The translations under genes were made by a program, and so were the position numbers. The notes beneath the pieces were generated by a model. It was given only the letters and a program-made list of their open reading frames with translations. It ran no database searches and had not been told where the DNA came from. Shown in pieces: positions 25,001 through 34,659 of a stretch of 64,000 bases of DNA. The stretch lies in assembly GCF_026151205.1 (NCBI RefSeq), contig NC_087074.1:9395226-9459225 (forward strand), written 5' to 3'. Each line of letters begins with the position of its first letter. Position 1 is the stretch's first letter. The stretch comes from Bolinopsis microptera (taxonomy: Eukaryota > Ctenophora > Tentaculata > Lobata > Bolinopsidae).

Positions 25001-27836
25001 CCCCTAGATTGATACCCTCGCGTATGCCCAAAATGGACGATTTTGGCTATTGCAGACCTCGTGGAAGTACTAGCGGCCTAAAAATTTGCATAAATATAGA
25101 ATGAAGGTCACTGAACAAGATAAAAGTGTCAAATAGAAGATTTGGAGCAATTGAAAAAAAAACGTGTGTCCGTCACAGTCACGTCTGTCACAATTTGAAA
25201 ATGGCGCCACGCAAACAAAAACTGAGCATTCTCCAAAAAAATGGTATCTCAGAAATCCCTAAACCTTTTTCTATCACTGCATGTCCAAATTAGAGATAAT
25301 AGATAACGTTTTGAGATAGATTTGGGTACCTTCTGAGTAGACACCCACAAAAAGTGTCATATTTAAGTCGCGTCCGTCACAGGGGTGCTATCTCAGAAAG
25401 TAATAATGGTAGGGGTCTGAAATTTTCACACAACCTATAGAAAGGTTAAATGTGGACTAATAAATAGTTTAAGCTGATATAGAAGCAACATCCTGAGCAC
25501 AACATTCGTTTGAACTTTAAAAAATGGCATAATCGTGGTGTCCGTCACGGTGGAATTGCCCTATAGTTCCTATAATGTATTTAGTGTCGTAGACAGTGTT
25601 AGACGGGTTTCTGGATATCTGACTTTTGGCTGGTTCCCCAATGAGGACTCCATCATCAGTGAAGGCAACATAGCTCGGGGTGGTCCTGTTACCAAATTCG
25701 TTGGGTATGATGTGCACTTTACCGTCTTTGTATACCCCAATACAGCAATGGGTCGTACCTAGGTCTATTCCGATGGCAAGCTCTTCTGACATAATTCGGG
25801 ATGATTCCTAAGTCATTGCGTCCTAAAGAATAATATCAATGTTAATACTTTGATATAAGTTATCTCCAGCCACGTCAAAATATTTTTCTAGGCTCACAAT
25901 AGTTGACATGACCATCCTGACAATAACCAGATTGCCCTATTTTTAATTAACCACTTTGTTATTACAATAGGCTAATTAATGAGCTATTACACACAAATAA
26001 CACAGTAACACATTAACGACGTTCTTTTTTAAAAATAAATATGCAACCTACCAAAACCAATGGTGATTGGTGCCCCCTGATTCTGGTGTTGATTATAGGG
26101 GAGGTAGATGGGAAAACCCCAGGACAAAAATCATGGCACGAAGAATCTAGCTTTAAAGGGGGTGTAAATTAGAAAGTGTATAAATCAGCATTATCAACCA
26201 CAACACTTTATCATTAGTTTTATACAATATAAAATTGTTAGCAATATACGAAGTAAGTAATAGCTAAATAAAAATTTGTTCATCTAAGAAAATAAACATA
26301 AACAACAAAAGTTTTGAGAAACGTAGCAGACACACAAACACAGCAAGATAGCTGTGTTCACATACAGAGATGAGGGTGCTTGCTAAATGCTAATAGACGG
26401 GCCCGCTTGACGTATTAAGCAATTTTTTATTTTAGCGCTAGTGTGGGAAGTAGATAGAGAATTCAAACTTCGACTAAATTGTTGCTCATAATTAAACTTT
26501 TGGATTACAGAGCACTAAACATGTGTCGTAAAACTGCATTTACTCACCCTTTAAGTTGTTAGTGCCTACTGCTAAAATAAGATCAGAAATACCATTATAT
26601 ATATATGTTTCTGTCTCTGGTAAATTCTCGACCGTAGCTATAAAGGTATCAGATCCAGGTAAGGCGGCCCCTTAAATTCCTTTTCCCTGTCCGAATTTGA
26701 TTTTTTCCCCCGAATTAGAATCACCAAGTAAAGCAATTTTGGTTCCAGGAGAACCTACTGGCACCCATCCCGACTCGATTTTTACTGAGTTTGACCCTGA
26801 GAGAGTTTCTAAATTTCGCCTCAAGCTCAACATTTAAGTTTTCCAAGGCAACGACACGGTCTGGCAAATCTGTGATTTCGAGCTGATGGGACCCCGCTCT
26901 CTCCTCAATACAAAACATTCGGGAATCATACTTTATTGGAGATTGCATCAAGTCTGGCAACAGTCGAATTAGAAAAATTAACAAACAGCTGTTCGATTTG
27001 CTTTACCATAGACTGCTCTTCGGTCTTAATAGGAGAGCCCAAAAGGTTTAAATTTTGACGTTTTGAGGCATCCTTGTCAGAAGGCAAACTACTGGCACTT
27101 ACATCAGATAAGCTCCTTTTATCATCAGATTGGTTAGAGAGAGAACCAGAAAAATACTCTAGAATACTAGCCATAATCGTAAAATATGGGAAAAACTAAA
27201 GTTAAGACGGTAAAAGTCTAGTACGTGGTAATGAAGAAGTACGTGTTATAGAATGTATAGCAAAGACTTTAGGGGAGTTCTAGAAAAAACAAGTAAAACC
27301 ACACAACTTTAACGGTTACAAATTAACTTAGATAACGATTATCATACTTGTAGGCAGTGAATTCGGGCCACCCTACGAAGTTGACCCACCTGAGTAAGAG
27401 TAAGATGGAGCTCTTCTATCTGATAGTTGAGGAGTATAGACACAAGAGGTCGAGGGAGCACATCAAAATGTTGCTTGTTCACGCTGTCTGATACGCTGGT
27501 AAAACTGAATGCCGTGTTTACCTGTAAAAAACTCACGTTTGATCGGGTTATATAGACTTTCTTTTGAACACAGTCACAAGCTAAAGCTATGTCTGTTGGC
27601 TGTTGCTAAATCTCCATTCTCGAGCGCAATGTCGCCTGAGTTGGCACCAAGTACTGTGAAAGGACAGTGTAGAGTCAATAAGCAGCCTCTTCTTGAATAT
27701 GATAAGATAAATTGTATATTTTAGTAGTACTAACCTTGTTACCGGGTAAATGGGTGATATCCAAGCTCTCAGAATAGCTCTCAAGACAAATCACCACAGA
27801 GATAAAGAAAGAGCAAACTGTTGCCAGCCTCAACAT
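10034..27836 (-). CDS. PIGT: GPI transamidase subunit PIG-T (12 exons)
   Basis: Subunit of the ER-membrane complex that cleaves C-terminal signals and attaches GPI anchors. Exons in gene order: 27735-27836, 27390-27521, 21646-21778, 21270-21365, 18944-19112, 18561-18722, 18269-18414, 17929-18088, 17423-17605, 17172-17270, 16705-16794, 10034-10273. The start gives a signal peptide ([18 protein letters not shown]). Family hallmarks: [47 protein letters not shown], then a C-terminal membrane span ([19 protein letters not shown]) split across the last junction. About 570 residues, near the family length. The acidic tail after GLFKKEG looks longer than usual. Odd point: exon 6 is one base out of frame; the first half (NCEGC..LTLSLVF) and second half (GRKDWSF..LGRTL) both match the family but in different frames. 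Introns 2 and 4 host other genes; intron 11 is 6.4 kb. TAG lies 3 nt before ATG. Confidence 0.93.
10510..10554. repeat. Perfect 45 bp palindrome
   Basis: Two 22 bp arms, AGTGATACTGATAGAGTATTAA and its exact complement, around a single G. It lies in PIGT intron 11. It may be a very short foldback element or a cruciform-forming site. Confidence 0.9.
11497..11939. mobile_element. Innermost small MITE (third nesting level)
   Basis: A 443 bp segment inside the MULE-like element. The ends share GACAACTAGGAACCT in inverted orientation (about 11504-11518 and 11917-11931). ACGTACCC occurs directly outside both ends (11489-11496 and 11940-11947), consistent with an 8 bp target duplication. That octamer also belongs to the host element's own repeat unit, so the duplication is less certain here. 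An internal palindrome around ATCACATCACATG lies near 11540-11585. Confidence 0.65.
12237..12650 (-). pseudogene. FLYWCH zinc-finger / MULE protein relic
   Basis: From ATG at 12650 the frame shows a FLYWCH-type zinc finger: [19 protein letters not shown], then YWRC....C and RLSLTNN. The closing His pair usual in the fold is not evident. Two consecutive in-frame stops (TAG TGA, 12423-12428) follow. The same frame then continues with [17 protein letters not shown], a block typical of the C-terminal part of FLYWCH/MULE transposon proteins. The gene looks like the N- and C-terminal ends of a transposon protein brought together by an internal deletion. Confidence 0.7.
14579..14745. repeat. GC-rich double hairpin plus 17-bp tandem repeat
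   Basis: A GC-rich island in AT-rich DNA. The first hairpin, 14579-14611, has 15 nt arms (CCGGAGGCAGCGGCC) with one mismatch and a TTC loop. The second, 14617-14635, is GTGCACGC-TTT-GCGTGCAC. It is followed by four to five copies of AAAGGGGGTATAATAGT at about 14658-14735. CAGTGCTGGC near 14427 and its complement near 14774 may bound an enclosing element. Open frames over this stretch are repeat-encoded. Confidence 0.75.
17815..17921. mobile_element. Decayed relative of the G/C-run-bounded element
   Basis: GTCCTTTTTGGATACTATGA and, further on, GTGGACATGTCACCCCC match the right end of the large element near 55515-55570. The segment ends in C runs broken by a few other bases. Only this end is recognisable; I see no G-run partner or target duplication. 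It lies in PIGT intron 8, with the C run ending about 8 bp from the exon 8 splice donor. Confidence 0.6.
19726..20730 (+). CDS. BPI/LBP-like lipid-binding secreted protein
   Basis: A single-exon frame of 334 residues from the first ATG, which gives a clear signal peptide ([13 protein letters not shown]). Residues of about 25-230 look like the N-terminal barrel of the BPI/LBP/CETP family: an amphipathic start ([19 protein letters not shown]), a DMRLSELTL strand, and a Cys pair (SKAC..., TSIC...) placed like the conserved disulfide of BPI domain 1. Family members bind lipids or lipopolysaccharide. Usual members are 450-500 residues with two BPI domains and many introns; this one has one domain, a basic C-terminal tail of about 100 residues that I do not recognise, and no intron. 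It is nested in PIGT intron 4 on the opposite strand. AAG directly precedes the ATG. Confidence 0.75.
   Translation: MLPLVFVFLTLASLNFIKTDCQQEVVPPSFKIIINQNGIKKLEDLLHKGMGEFEEKMIDTGAITFPDVSSSSYKITDMRLSELTLERPAVQIVPGVGLKLSQEITSSVVEGGYGVKALFFWVNGKVTMKMSMMLEVTAGTDYSAESQLTVASKACSVTFHSFDLDLHNGLYSAVASLMKGIITKQIETSICKQLVNQQFGDFNKMDKIPFADLTEKGSPKVIFKAENIEFYARLTKDTNLHPMPGVANENDREICLILSKKLVKTSGDKKMHQMEILKKARKYVPALSKENVDFKELEHFYGICSDLDLVDVVIESEEKFVNVKLKKRRNFIHC
22441..25792 (-). pseudogene. HSP70-like chaperone gene, broken by insertion and stop
   Basis: The N-terminal part (25562-25792) starts [20 protein letters not shown], the HSP70 ATP-binding motif, and runs to [13 protein letters not shown] 1602 bp transposon follows. 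The frame resumes at 23955 with [16 protein letters not shown] and meets one in-frame TAA at about 23802-23804, where the family usually has Lys. It then stays open for 453 codons with [38 protein letters not shown] and a substrate-binding domain, to the TGA at 22441. The tail FDGKKK lacks the cytosolic EEVD signature, and the helical lid is short. Apart from the transposon there is no intron, so it may be a retrocopy. It is nested in PIGT intron 2, same strand. The few lesions in a long open frame suggest recent inactivation; read-through or a sequencing error at the TAA cannot be excluded. Confidence 0.88.
23960..25561. mobile_element. Non-autonomous DNA transposon inside HSP70-like gene
   Basis: A 1602 bp insertion whose ends read GGGCAATTCCAC in inverted orientation. 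TATA (or the palindrome CTATAG) is duplicated at both edges, 23956-23959 and 25562-25565. Removing the element and one TATA copy restores the HSP70 frame exactly (Gly-Thr-Ile-Ala-Lys). No transposase frame is seen. The motif CGTC(C/T)GTCAC recurs near 24302, 24470, 25168, 25183, 25372 and 25541, perhaps as binding sites. The superfamily is not assigned. Confidence 0.88.
26540..27174 (-). pseudogene. LINE ORF1 relic with SGNH-esterase motifs
   Basis: Starting at ATG 27174, a hydrophilic, coiled-coil-prone stretch ([20 protein letters not shown]) breaks frame near 26926. It continues in another frame as [20 protein letters not shown], and after a further shift shows LLGDSNSG and, past a [12 protein letters not shown]. 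The GDS and GTNN boxes are the two hallmark blocks of SGNH-type esterase domains found in ORF1 of some CR1/L2-like LINEs. Stops and frameshifts show it is dead. It lies in PIGT intron 2. Confidence 0.55.
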
Positions 27837-28171
27837 TTCCTACGATGTGATGGGGAATTAATTTTAATTTAATTAATTTAATTGATGCGATTATGGTTTT
27901 AGTCTGCAAGTCTTGCAAGTTATTGTTTACGAGAACCAATCAATATCTGTGATAGTGATAAAGACAAGTAACAAATACCTTTTTTCTTTGAGTGAATCAA
28001 AATTCGTGAAAGCGACTATTAAGAATAAATTTAATATCATATAATCTAGAAACATAATTTATGGTGCACCTAACAATATTAGCACCTAATAACGAGGATT
28101 ACTGAATTTAAAATAATCAGTAAACCTCCCTTAACAAATTGTAAAAATTCTATTGCAACTTGTTCTTTCAG

Positions 28172-28252
28172 CTGTTAACTGTTAACTGTTAACTGTTAAC
28201 TGTTAACTGTTAACTGTTAACTGTTAACTGTTAACTGTTAACTGTTAACTGT
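28172..28252. repeat. CTGTTAA heptamer tandem array
   Basis: About 11.5 perfect copies of a 7 bp unit between the PIGT 5' end and the INTS3 stop codon. The lack of variation between copies suggests recent slippage or expansion. Confidence 0.95.
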
Positions 28253-28448
28253 CGGTTATTTTCTGCCTTTCCCTTTTCTGATAATTTCAAACGTGGTAAT
28301 GTACATTCTTTCTGCACGATCCAAACAGTGTAAGTCAGATCACGTGTGGTGAACAACATCGTCAGACACATCATGCCCAAATAAGGACACAACGCTGTGT
28401 GTAGGATACAGTGGATCAGAGGCACGATGACACCCAGGACCCAGGCGA

Positions 28449-31400
28449 TTAGTCATCATCACTGTCAAGTACTGAAACATCTCTCTTCCTCTTGGAGAGT
28501 TTAGGACGTTCCTCCTCCGATTCGTCCGAGTCCTGATCTGATCCCGACTCGGAGTCTCTTTGTGAGCCAGACTGTTTTCTTCCCTCTTTCATCATTCTGC
28601 AAAGTAGGGACTGGGTAACATCAGGAAGTTTATATGGTAATCAATAAAACAGTTACACTGCAGTCGAGCTTCAATTGGCCTTTTTCCTGGCATAAATAAA
28701 ATGTTACATTTTTGCTGTTTAGCAAAAATAATCTTAGTTACTGCCCCTTACTTTTGAACCATGAGGCAGTTCTCCTTCACGCTAGCAGAGATGAAACTGT
28801 AACTTGACTTGATCTGTCTCCACAAGTTAGCTTGGTTATAGATCACGTGATTCGTATCAACTGCCTATTGGAATGTGGGTTAATAATTCATCCTAATTTC
28901 AAATCAAACCATGGTTATTTAGTTCATGTTGGTTAAGAGCCTGACCAGCAACCAGGTGAACCAAATAAAAGTTTCAAGTTTTTCATCCTTCCTTCAGACA
29001 AGTAAAAGAAGAAAATCAATCCAAACAAAAAACACACATTAGAGCTGAATAACCAAACCGAATAATCTCACTGCATAAAATCAAAGTGTAAAAGAACTAA
29101 CCTTGCAGATAGTCTCAACAAACTGGACTAGAATATTCAGTCTTTTATCGTCCATACTGGAAACAGCAGAGCCGATAAAACCCTCAATAATCCTGATTAC
29201 TCCTTCACCGTACTTATCTATCCACCAAACTGTTATAGGTATCACCTGGGGTAAAAGTACTGTTAGTTCTAATTAACGAATTGTTATTTTTAAGTTTGTC
29301 TTGTCGTATCAAGGATTTGTGAGAGTCAGAGCAGGTTACTTTTCTTTTCTAAATTTCTACGCCTTATAGTTTAAACTACACAAATGAAAAATTAATAAAC
29401 GATACACAAACTCACTAGTTGATCCTCAAAGTTCTGCAAGAAGATAATCTTCTTGACGACCTTTTCCGTGGGCTTCACAGATTTAAGGAATATCAACATC
29501 GAACTAAAGAGCTCAAAATGATGAGTATCTTTAATATCTTTCAGCACATCTATTACCTGAACAACAACTGGTTACAGAAGTTAAACAATTAACACGTGGT
29601 TAGAGACGTGTTAAGGATTGCACTAACTTACTATCAAAACATCAAATCAATAATCCAATATTTGTACATAATTCAAAGCTATTAGTCTGAATTTTTAGCC
29701 AAATGATTAAAAAACTAACGGATTCAGAGGGAACACTCTCCGCAGAAAGAAGCTGCCAGACACAATACTGTTCAAACGTTTCCCACTCAAGAGTGGCCCG
29801 CAGAAGAGAACTGATTGATCTGACGTTGAAAATCTTCATCTTCTTACTCATCACGTTACCTGGCAAAGCATTAGTTTTTACAGGTGAACATTATGATTGT
29901 TCATTTTCCAAAGAACAGAACTTACAAACAAAGTAACTCGCACACTTAAAAATAATCCCCTAAAGTTCGGCATATTCGGACAAATGCTGAAACATGCTAA
30001 AACATGTTAAAACATGCTAAAACATGCTAAAACAAATGCTAAAACATGTGAGGTTGACAACCATCCCCCATTTCAACTGTTCAATATGAATTTATATCTT
30101 TTTAACTTACAAACAATAGTGTGAAGTTGTTGAGAATCAATACAAGACACGATAAGATGGAGAATGCTTGAGTTGCCGGTGGTTACAGCCGGGAACTTCT
30201 GATAGAGGTCGGGGATTATTTTATAGAAAGTTGCGGGACTGTCTTCCTCTTGGCAGATGCGTAGGTCCTCCGTTAGACAGGCTTTCAGGGTACCCGCACT
30301 TGTATAACTCGTAAACTCTGGGGTGGTGGGCATAATTAAATAGTGGCATCTTGTATGCCCTGTTCTAGGCACAACTATTCTTCGTGCGGCACGCGAAAAG
30401 GATTCATTTATAACTTAAAATTAAACCAATAATAACTTAAAATTAAACCAAGAAATATCTTTATTAATTATTTCGTAAGTTACCTAGATATAGGTCGAGC
30501 TGAGCACGGCTATACAAATAGTAGAGGAGGTGGTATCCTACTCTCGGTTCCACGTTGTAAAACTCTGATAAGAACTTCCAAATCCGGGGTCTTTTGTCTT
30601 TAGTTAGGATGGATAATAGCTGGAATATTCCATGATGGAGAGGAACCTGTGAGAAAATAACTGTCACATTCAAGAGTTTGCAATAACATATTTTATTTTA
30701 TTTTATTTCGACCTAATTCCGAATACATTCGGTTGATTGATGTCCTGCAATCTGCATTAATCTAAAGCGTTTTCCTGGTTCGATTTTAATTATTACTGAA
30801 AGAATATTTTAATTTGGTTATCTATCTTGAAAATTAAACTATCGTTAATTTAAAAATTATAGTGCGTTTGACTTTGATATTACAAAAAATCTGTTTCGTC
30901 CAAAGATTTCAGTAGTAATTTGTTTGTAAGGCGAGTGATTTTATTAGAGCATTTGTTAGAGAAATTGTAGCTTAAAGCAAGTTCAATCCCCAGAATATGT
31001 TTAAAATTTGTTTCTCTACTTCCCCAGAAAGATACCAGACATTTCAATTTAAATGAACATCTTGTTTAAATACGATTTAAAGAATTTTACAAAATTATTC
31101 TTAAGTAGTTTATAATAAAGAGTAAGGTTTTCATGTAGGGTTAATTTAAGGCAAGACGTGTCGTGTAATATGTTCAAGAAACCATTTAATTGAAATACGT
31201 GAAATAATTTTTGTAAAGTAAAACACGTTTTCAAATTTTTGGATCACACTTTAAATGGGTTTCACGTTAAAAACCTGCCAGAAAAATTCATATGCACCTG
31301 TTCATCTTCATCGTCCATAACACTAAGACTAAAATAGGGCTGTAAAGTGACGTGCAGACATTTGGCGACTGTAGCCAGTTTAGCTCGTGTCCAGGCTGGA

Positions 31401-34343
31401 TGATCCATTATTCTCGATATCACGTTGCCGAAAGAGGTTCTCTGTGCTATGTTCTCTGCTTCATAGGCAAACTTTCTGATTTCCTGAATGATTTTTAGAA
31501 TTACTAATACATTTAAAAAAAGTAAATTTAGCGTCCGAGGAATAAAAGCATAAATCAAAAACATAAAATACACTTCCAACCTCTTTGATACTTGGGTCGA
31601 GGTCATCGATAAGACTAGACAGTCCACTGTCGTTATCCTCCGAGTACTCTGACGCAGAATCTCCACCCCCTACACTTCCACCACCTCTGTCATCTACTGT
31701 GCCATTTTCTACTGGCTCCTTGACAAATTCCGGCACATACTCCTCTTCCTCCTCTTCCTGGGACCCGGAAAAGGCTGACTCATTGAGCATCTTCTCTCTG
31801 TTGTCCAGAGAGAGGTTAACAGCTGGAGGAGGGGGAGGTGGGGGAGGGGGAGACCTTGTGTCGTCATCAGAGAACTTACTGTCGTCATCCTCCTTCGCCC
31901 CCACATCCTCTCCACGGCCTGTTAAACACATACCCGGAAACTTCCTGTGAAAAGAGAGGCGGAGCTCTTCGTCCAACTTAGGGTGGCTGACCAGTAAGGC
32001 GAAGTCTGCTATCACCTTTTTGTCGATGATATCCTTAAAACTGTTGTTGATACCTGACCACACCTCTCTCTGTAACTCTGGACAGAACTCGTCCGTCATT
32101 CTGATTATGAAGTCCATGAGGGTGGCAGCTATTACTGGATGAGATTTTAGAGCGTGGTTCATGACGAGGATACCAGGCTCGATATTCATGATACTGTCCG
32201 ATTCTTTGTTGTAGAAAAACCAATCATAAAAAAGCGCTAATTTAGTCTGAGCTGCCATAACGTTTGAAGTTATGGTTGTTAACAGCCAGCCGATGAGTGC
32301 CCACCGTGGGACAATGTTCGAATTTAACATTTCATTTGTAGGATGTATTACCCCACAGATATATCTGATACAATCACAAACTAAAGTCTGAGTCTCCGGT
32401 CCGGTGAAGTACCGTTTGGCAAACCAAGTCTGGTACCGCTGGTGCTGACCAAACTTGACCTGGGTAGCTAGAAAAGAGAGTCTTGCCTCCATGTCGGGAG
32501 TAAGTCTGGAGGCCAGAAACCGGCGAGACGTTCTAACTGATAGTATTTGAAGGATCCCCGTGAAGCTGGGACTCAGTTTCTGAGGACTGTACAGAATGTC
32601 TCGCCACAAGTCTATGAACTCTGGTATTTTAGCGACCCCTTGAAGCAGTCTGATAAGGTCTCTGCCTAGCTTCATACATTCCGTGAAGTTTTCTCTGATT
32701 AGTTTGATGGAGAGGGAGATTTCTGCTTTGCGTAAATGTGCAACCTGGGAGAAAATATTTTACGTTCATGGTCGAACATATTTGACAACAGCTATGTATT
32801 TATCGTTCTTTAATGAAATTCATAACAGTTTAATTTCAAAATGTATGTATTAGAGACCATGGAAAAGTCAAATTGAAATTTAAAATCTTACCTGAGGGGT
32901 AGTGTGATCTATAATCAATCTAAGGAATGTGAATACTGATAGATTTAAGATAAACGAGTTGGCAACCACCCAATTCAGCTGGGACGTAACAATCTGGAGG
33001 AAATCATAAAGATAAATTTGGAAAATAAATTCTTCAGTTGTATTGGAAAACGACATTTGAAAATATATTGGAGGTCTTAGGAGACAAATTCAAATGCAAA
33101 AACGGTCATCATTTGCAGATCCAGGCTGGATTTTTTACCTTGATCATCTGCTCAGCGAACAGGACGTTTGGGCTCCTTGTGTCGCCACCTTTAATACAAC
33201 TCATCATGAGTACAAACAACTGATCACCTCCAGGAATATTACTGAAAAACAACATACCAGAAAGATATTTCTTCAATAAATGAAATTTTATTAATATATT
33301 TTATAAAATATAAAAGCACATGCAAAGTTGCTTTTGTAGACAATTTTGAAAACATATAATAATTTGGTACATTACCTTGTGATAATCTGTTCTAAAATCC
33401 AGATAAGTTGCATCTTTACCGGCATAAGAAGTTTCTCGAACCTGGAATATTTTCCATATCATTTAACGCATTAACTTCGTATAATACGGATTACGAGAAA
33501 AATATAACATAATATGCTGAGTATCTCGAAACAACTGTGTTCACAAGAGTCTCAAAAAACAGTAGTTCCCGCAATCAGACAAACGAATGAGTTTTTAAAA
33601 GTTCCAATTAAATCTTTACAACACGGGTAGAATATCGAGAGTATCTTGTATTATATTACTGAGAATTATATTATTATTACATTACATATTGTATTACCTG
33701 AGTGAGACCAGCTGATTGAGTCGAGCCAGAACGAGCAGCAGGTTATCACGTGACACAATAGTCAGGTCCCTCCACGCCTTACTCGCCTGACTCTGGTCCG
33801 TTAACATCACGTACAACAGGGCTACACATACCTGGGGCGGATAATACTCGGTTATGAATCGCGTACATTAGCAAAAATAAGACGTTAATTATATAAAGAC
33901 TGGTATTTCCTCAGAATGTTAATTCAGTGCCCCACAAATTGAAGTAAAGGAGAATGGTATGAAGGTGTAAGTACTAAATACCCGTTTGTGGCTGTCTGGA
34001 TTAGAGGATGTCAGGACATTGAGCTTGTCTAGTGCCTCCCTCTCTGATAGACCTGACAAGTAGGGTTCATTATCAAATAAGCGAAAATTTGGTGCTTATA
34101 AGTGTGTCACTTTAAAACATTACACCCTTCTAGATATGTTGCCATCGAATTTTTTACATTCACAAAATGGAATCGTGATTCATGTGAAACACTAACATAT
34201 TATGTGAAAATAAAATAAAAAAGTATACAAGTACCTGTTAAAGTCTGAAGTAAAAAGTCTTTATCTAAGAGGAACTCTGAATCTATTTCATCGTTTGTTT
34301 CAAGGTTGTTCAGCGAGAACAGACATGATTTGGGTGGTTCCAT
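28449..34343 (-). CDS. INTS3: Integrator complex subunit 3 (15 exons)
   Basis: Component of Integrator, the nuclear complex that cleaves snRNA 3' ends and terminates paused transcription; INTS3 also joins the SOSS single-strand-DNA complex. Exons in gene order: 34235-34343, 33982-34052, 33698-33831, 33376-33441, 33139-33241, 32892-32993, 31581-32744, 31298-31483, 30484-30646, 30111-30317, 29720-29859, 29417-29557, 29102-29245, 28752-28864, 28449-28596. Phases agree throughout and total 996 residues, near the vertebrate length. Signature stretches: GLSEREALDKLN, RTSRRFLASRLTPDME, CDCIRYICGVIHPTNE, IIGWLLTT-type helix, DSIMNIEPGILVMNHA, VGYHLLYYL, LEWETFEQYCVWQL. An acidic linker with a nine-proline run sits in exon 7, and the C-terminus is Ser/Asp/Lys-rich, ending SVLDSDDD. 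The start has AAG 3 nt before ATG. Acceptors in intron 4 are ambiguous; only the TTTTTCAG site keeps frame. Confidence 0.95.
29991..30047. repeat. AACATGCTAA decamer tandem repeat
   Basis: About five imperfect copies of a 10 bp unit in an INTS3 intron, just 3' (in gene sense) of the 140 bp exon 11. Confidence 0.8.
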
Positions 34344-34659
34344 TCACTTTAAAAATAGGATTAATATCGACTGGAACCATTTGCAGAAACATTGTATTGA
34401 AGACAAAAAAACTGTTTTGAAAGAGTTTGCCTTGCAATTAAAGTTCAGGTTCATTTTGTTTGCATCATGATCCATGATGATTTAAGAGAGAAAATACGGC
34501 AGGGTATTAAAAGTTAAAACTGTCCAATCAATAACGTTCATAAAACATCCTGTATATTACCAAGTTTAATAAATTAAAAGCGTCAAACCATTCACACTGA
34601 AAATCAACCACTGTACCAAAGGAATATTTCGAATAGGGAACTTTAAAAATAAAGGCTCG

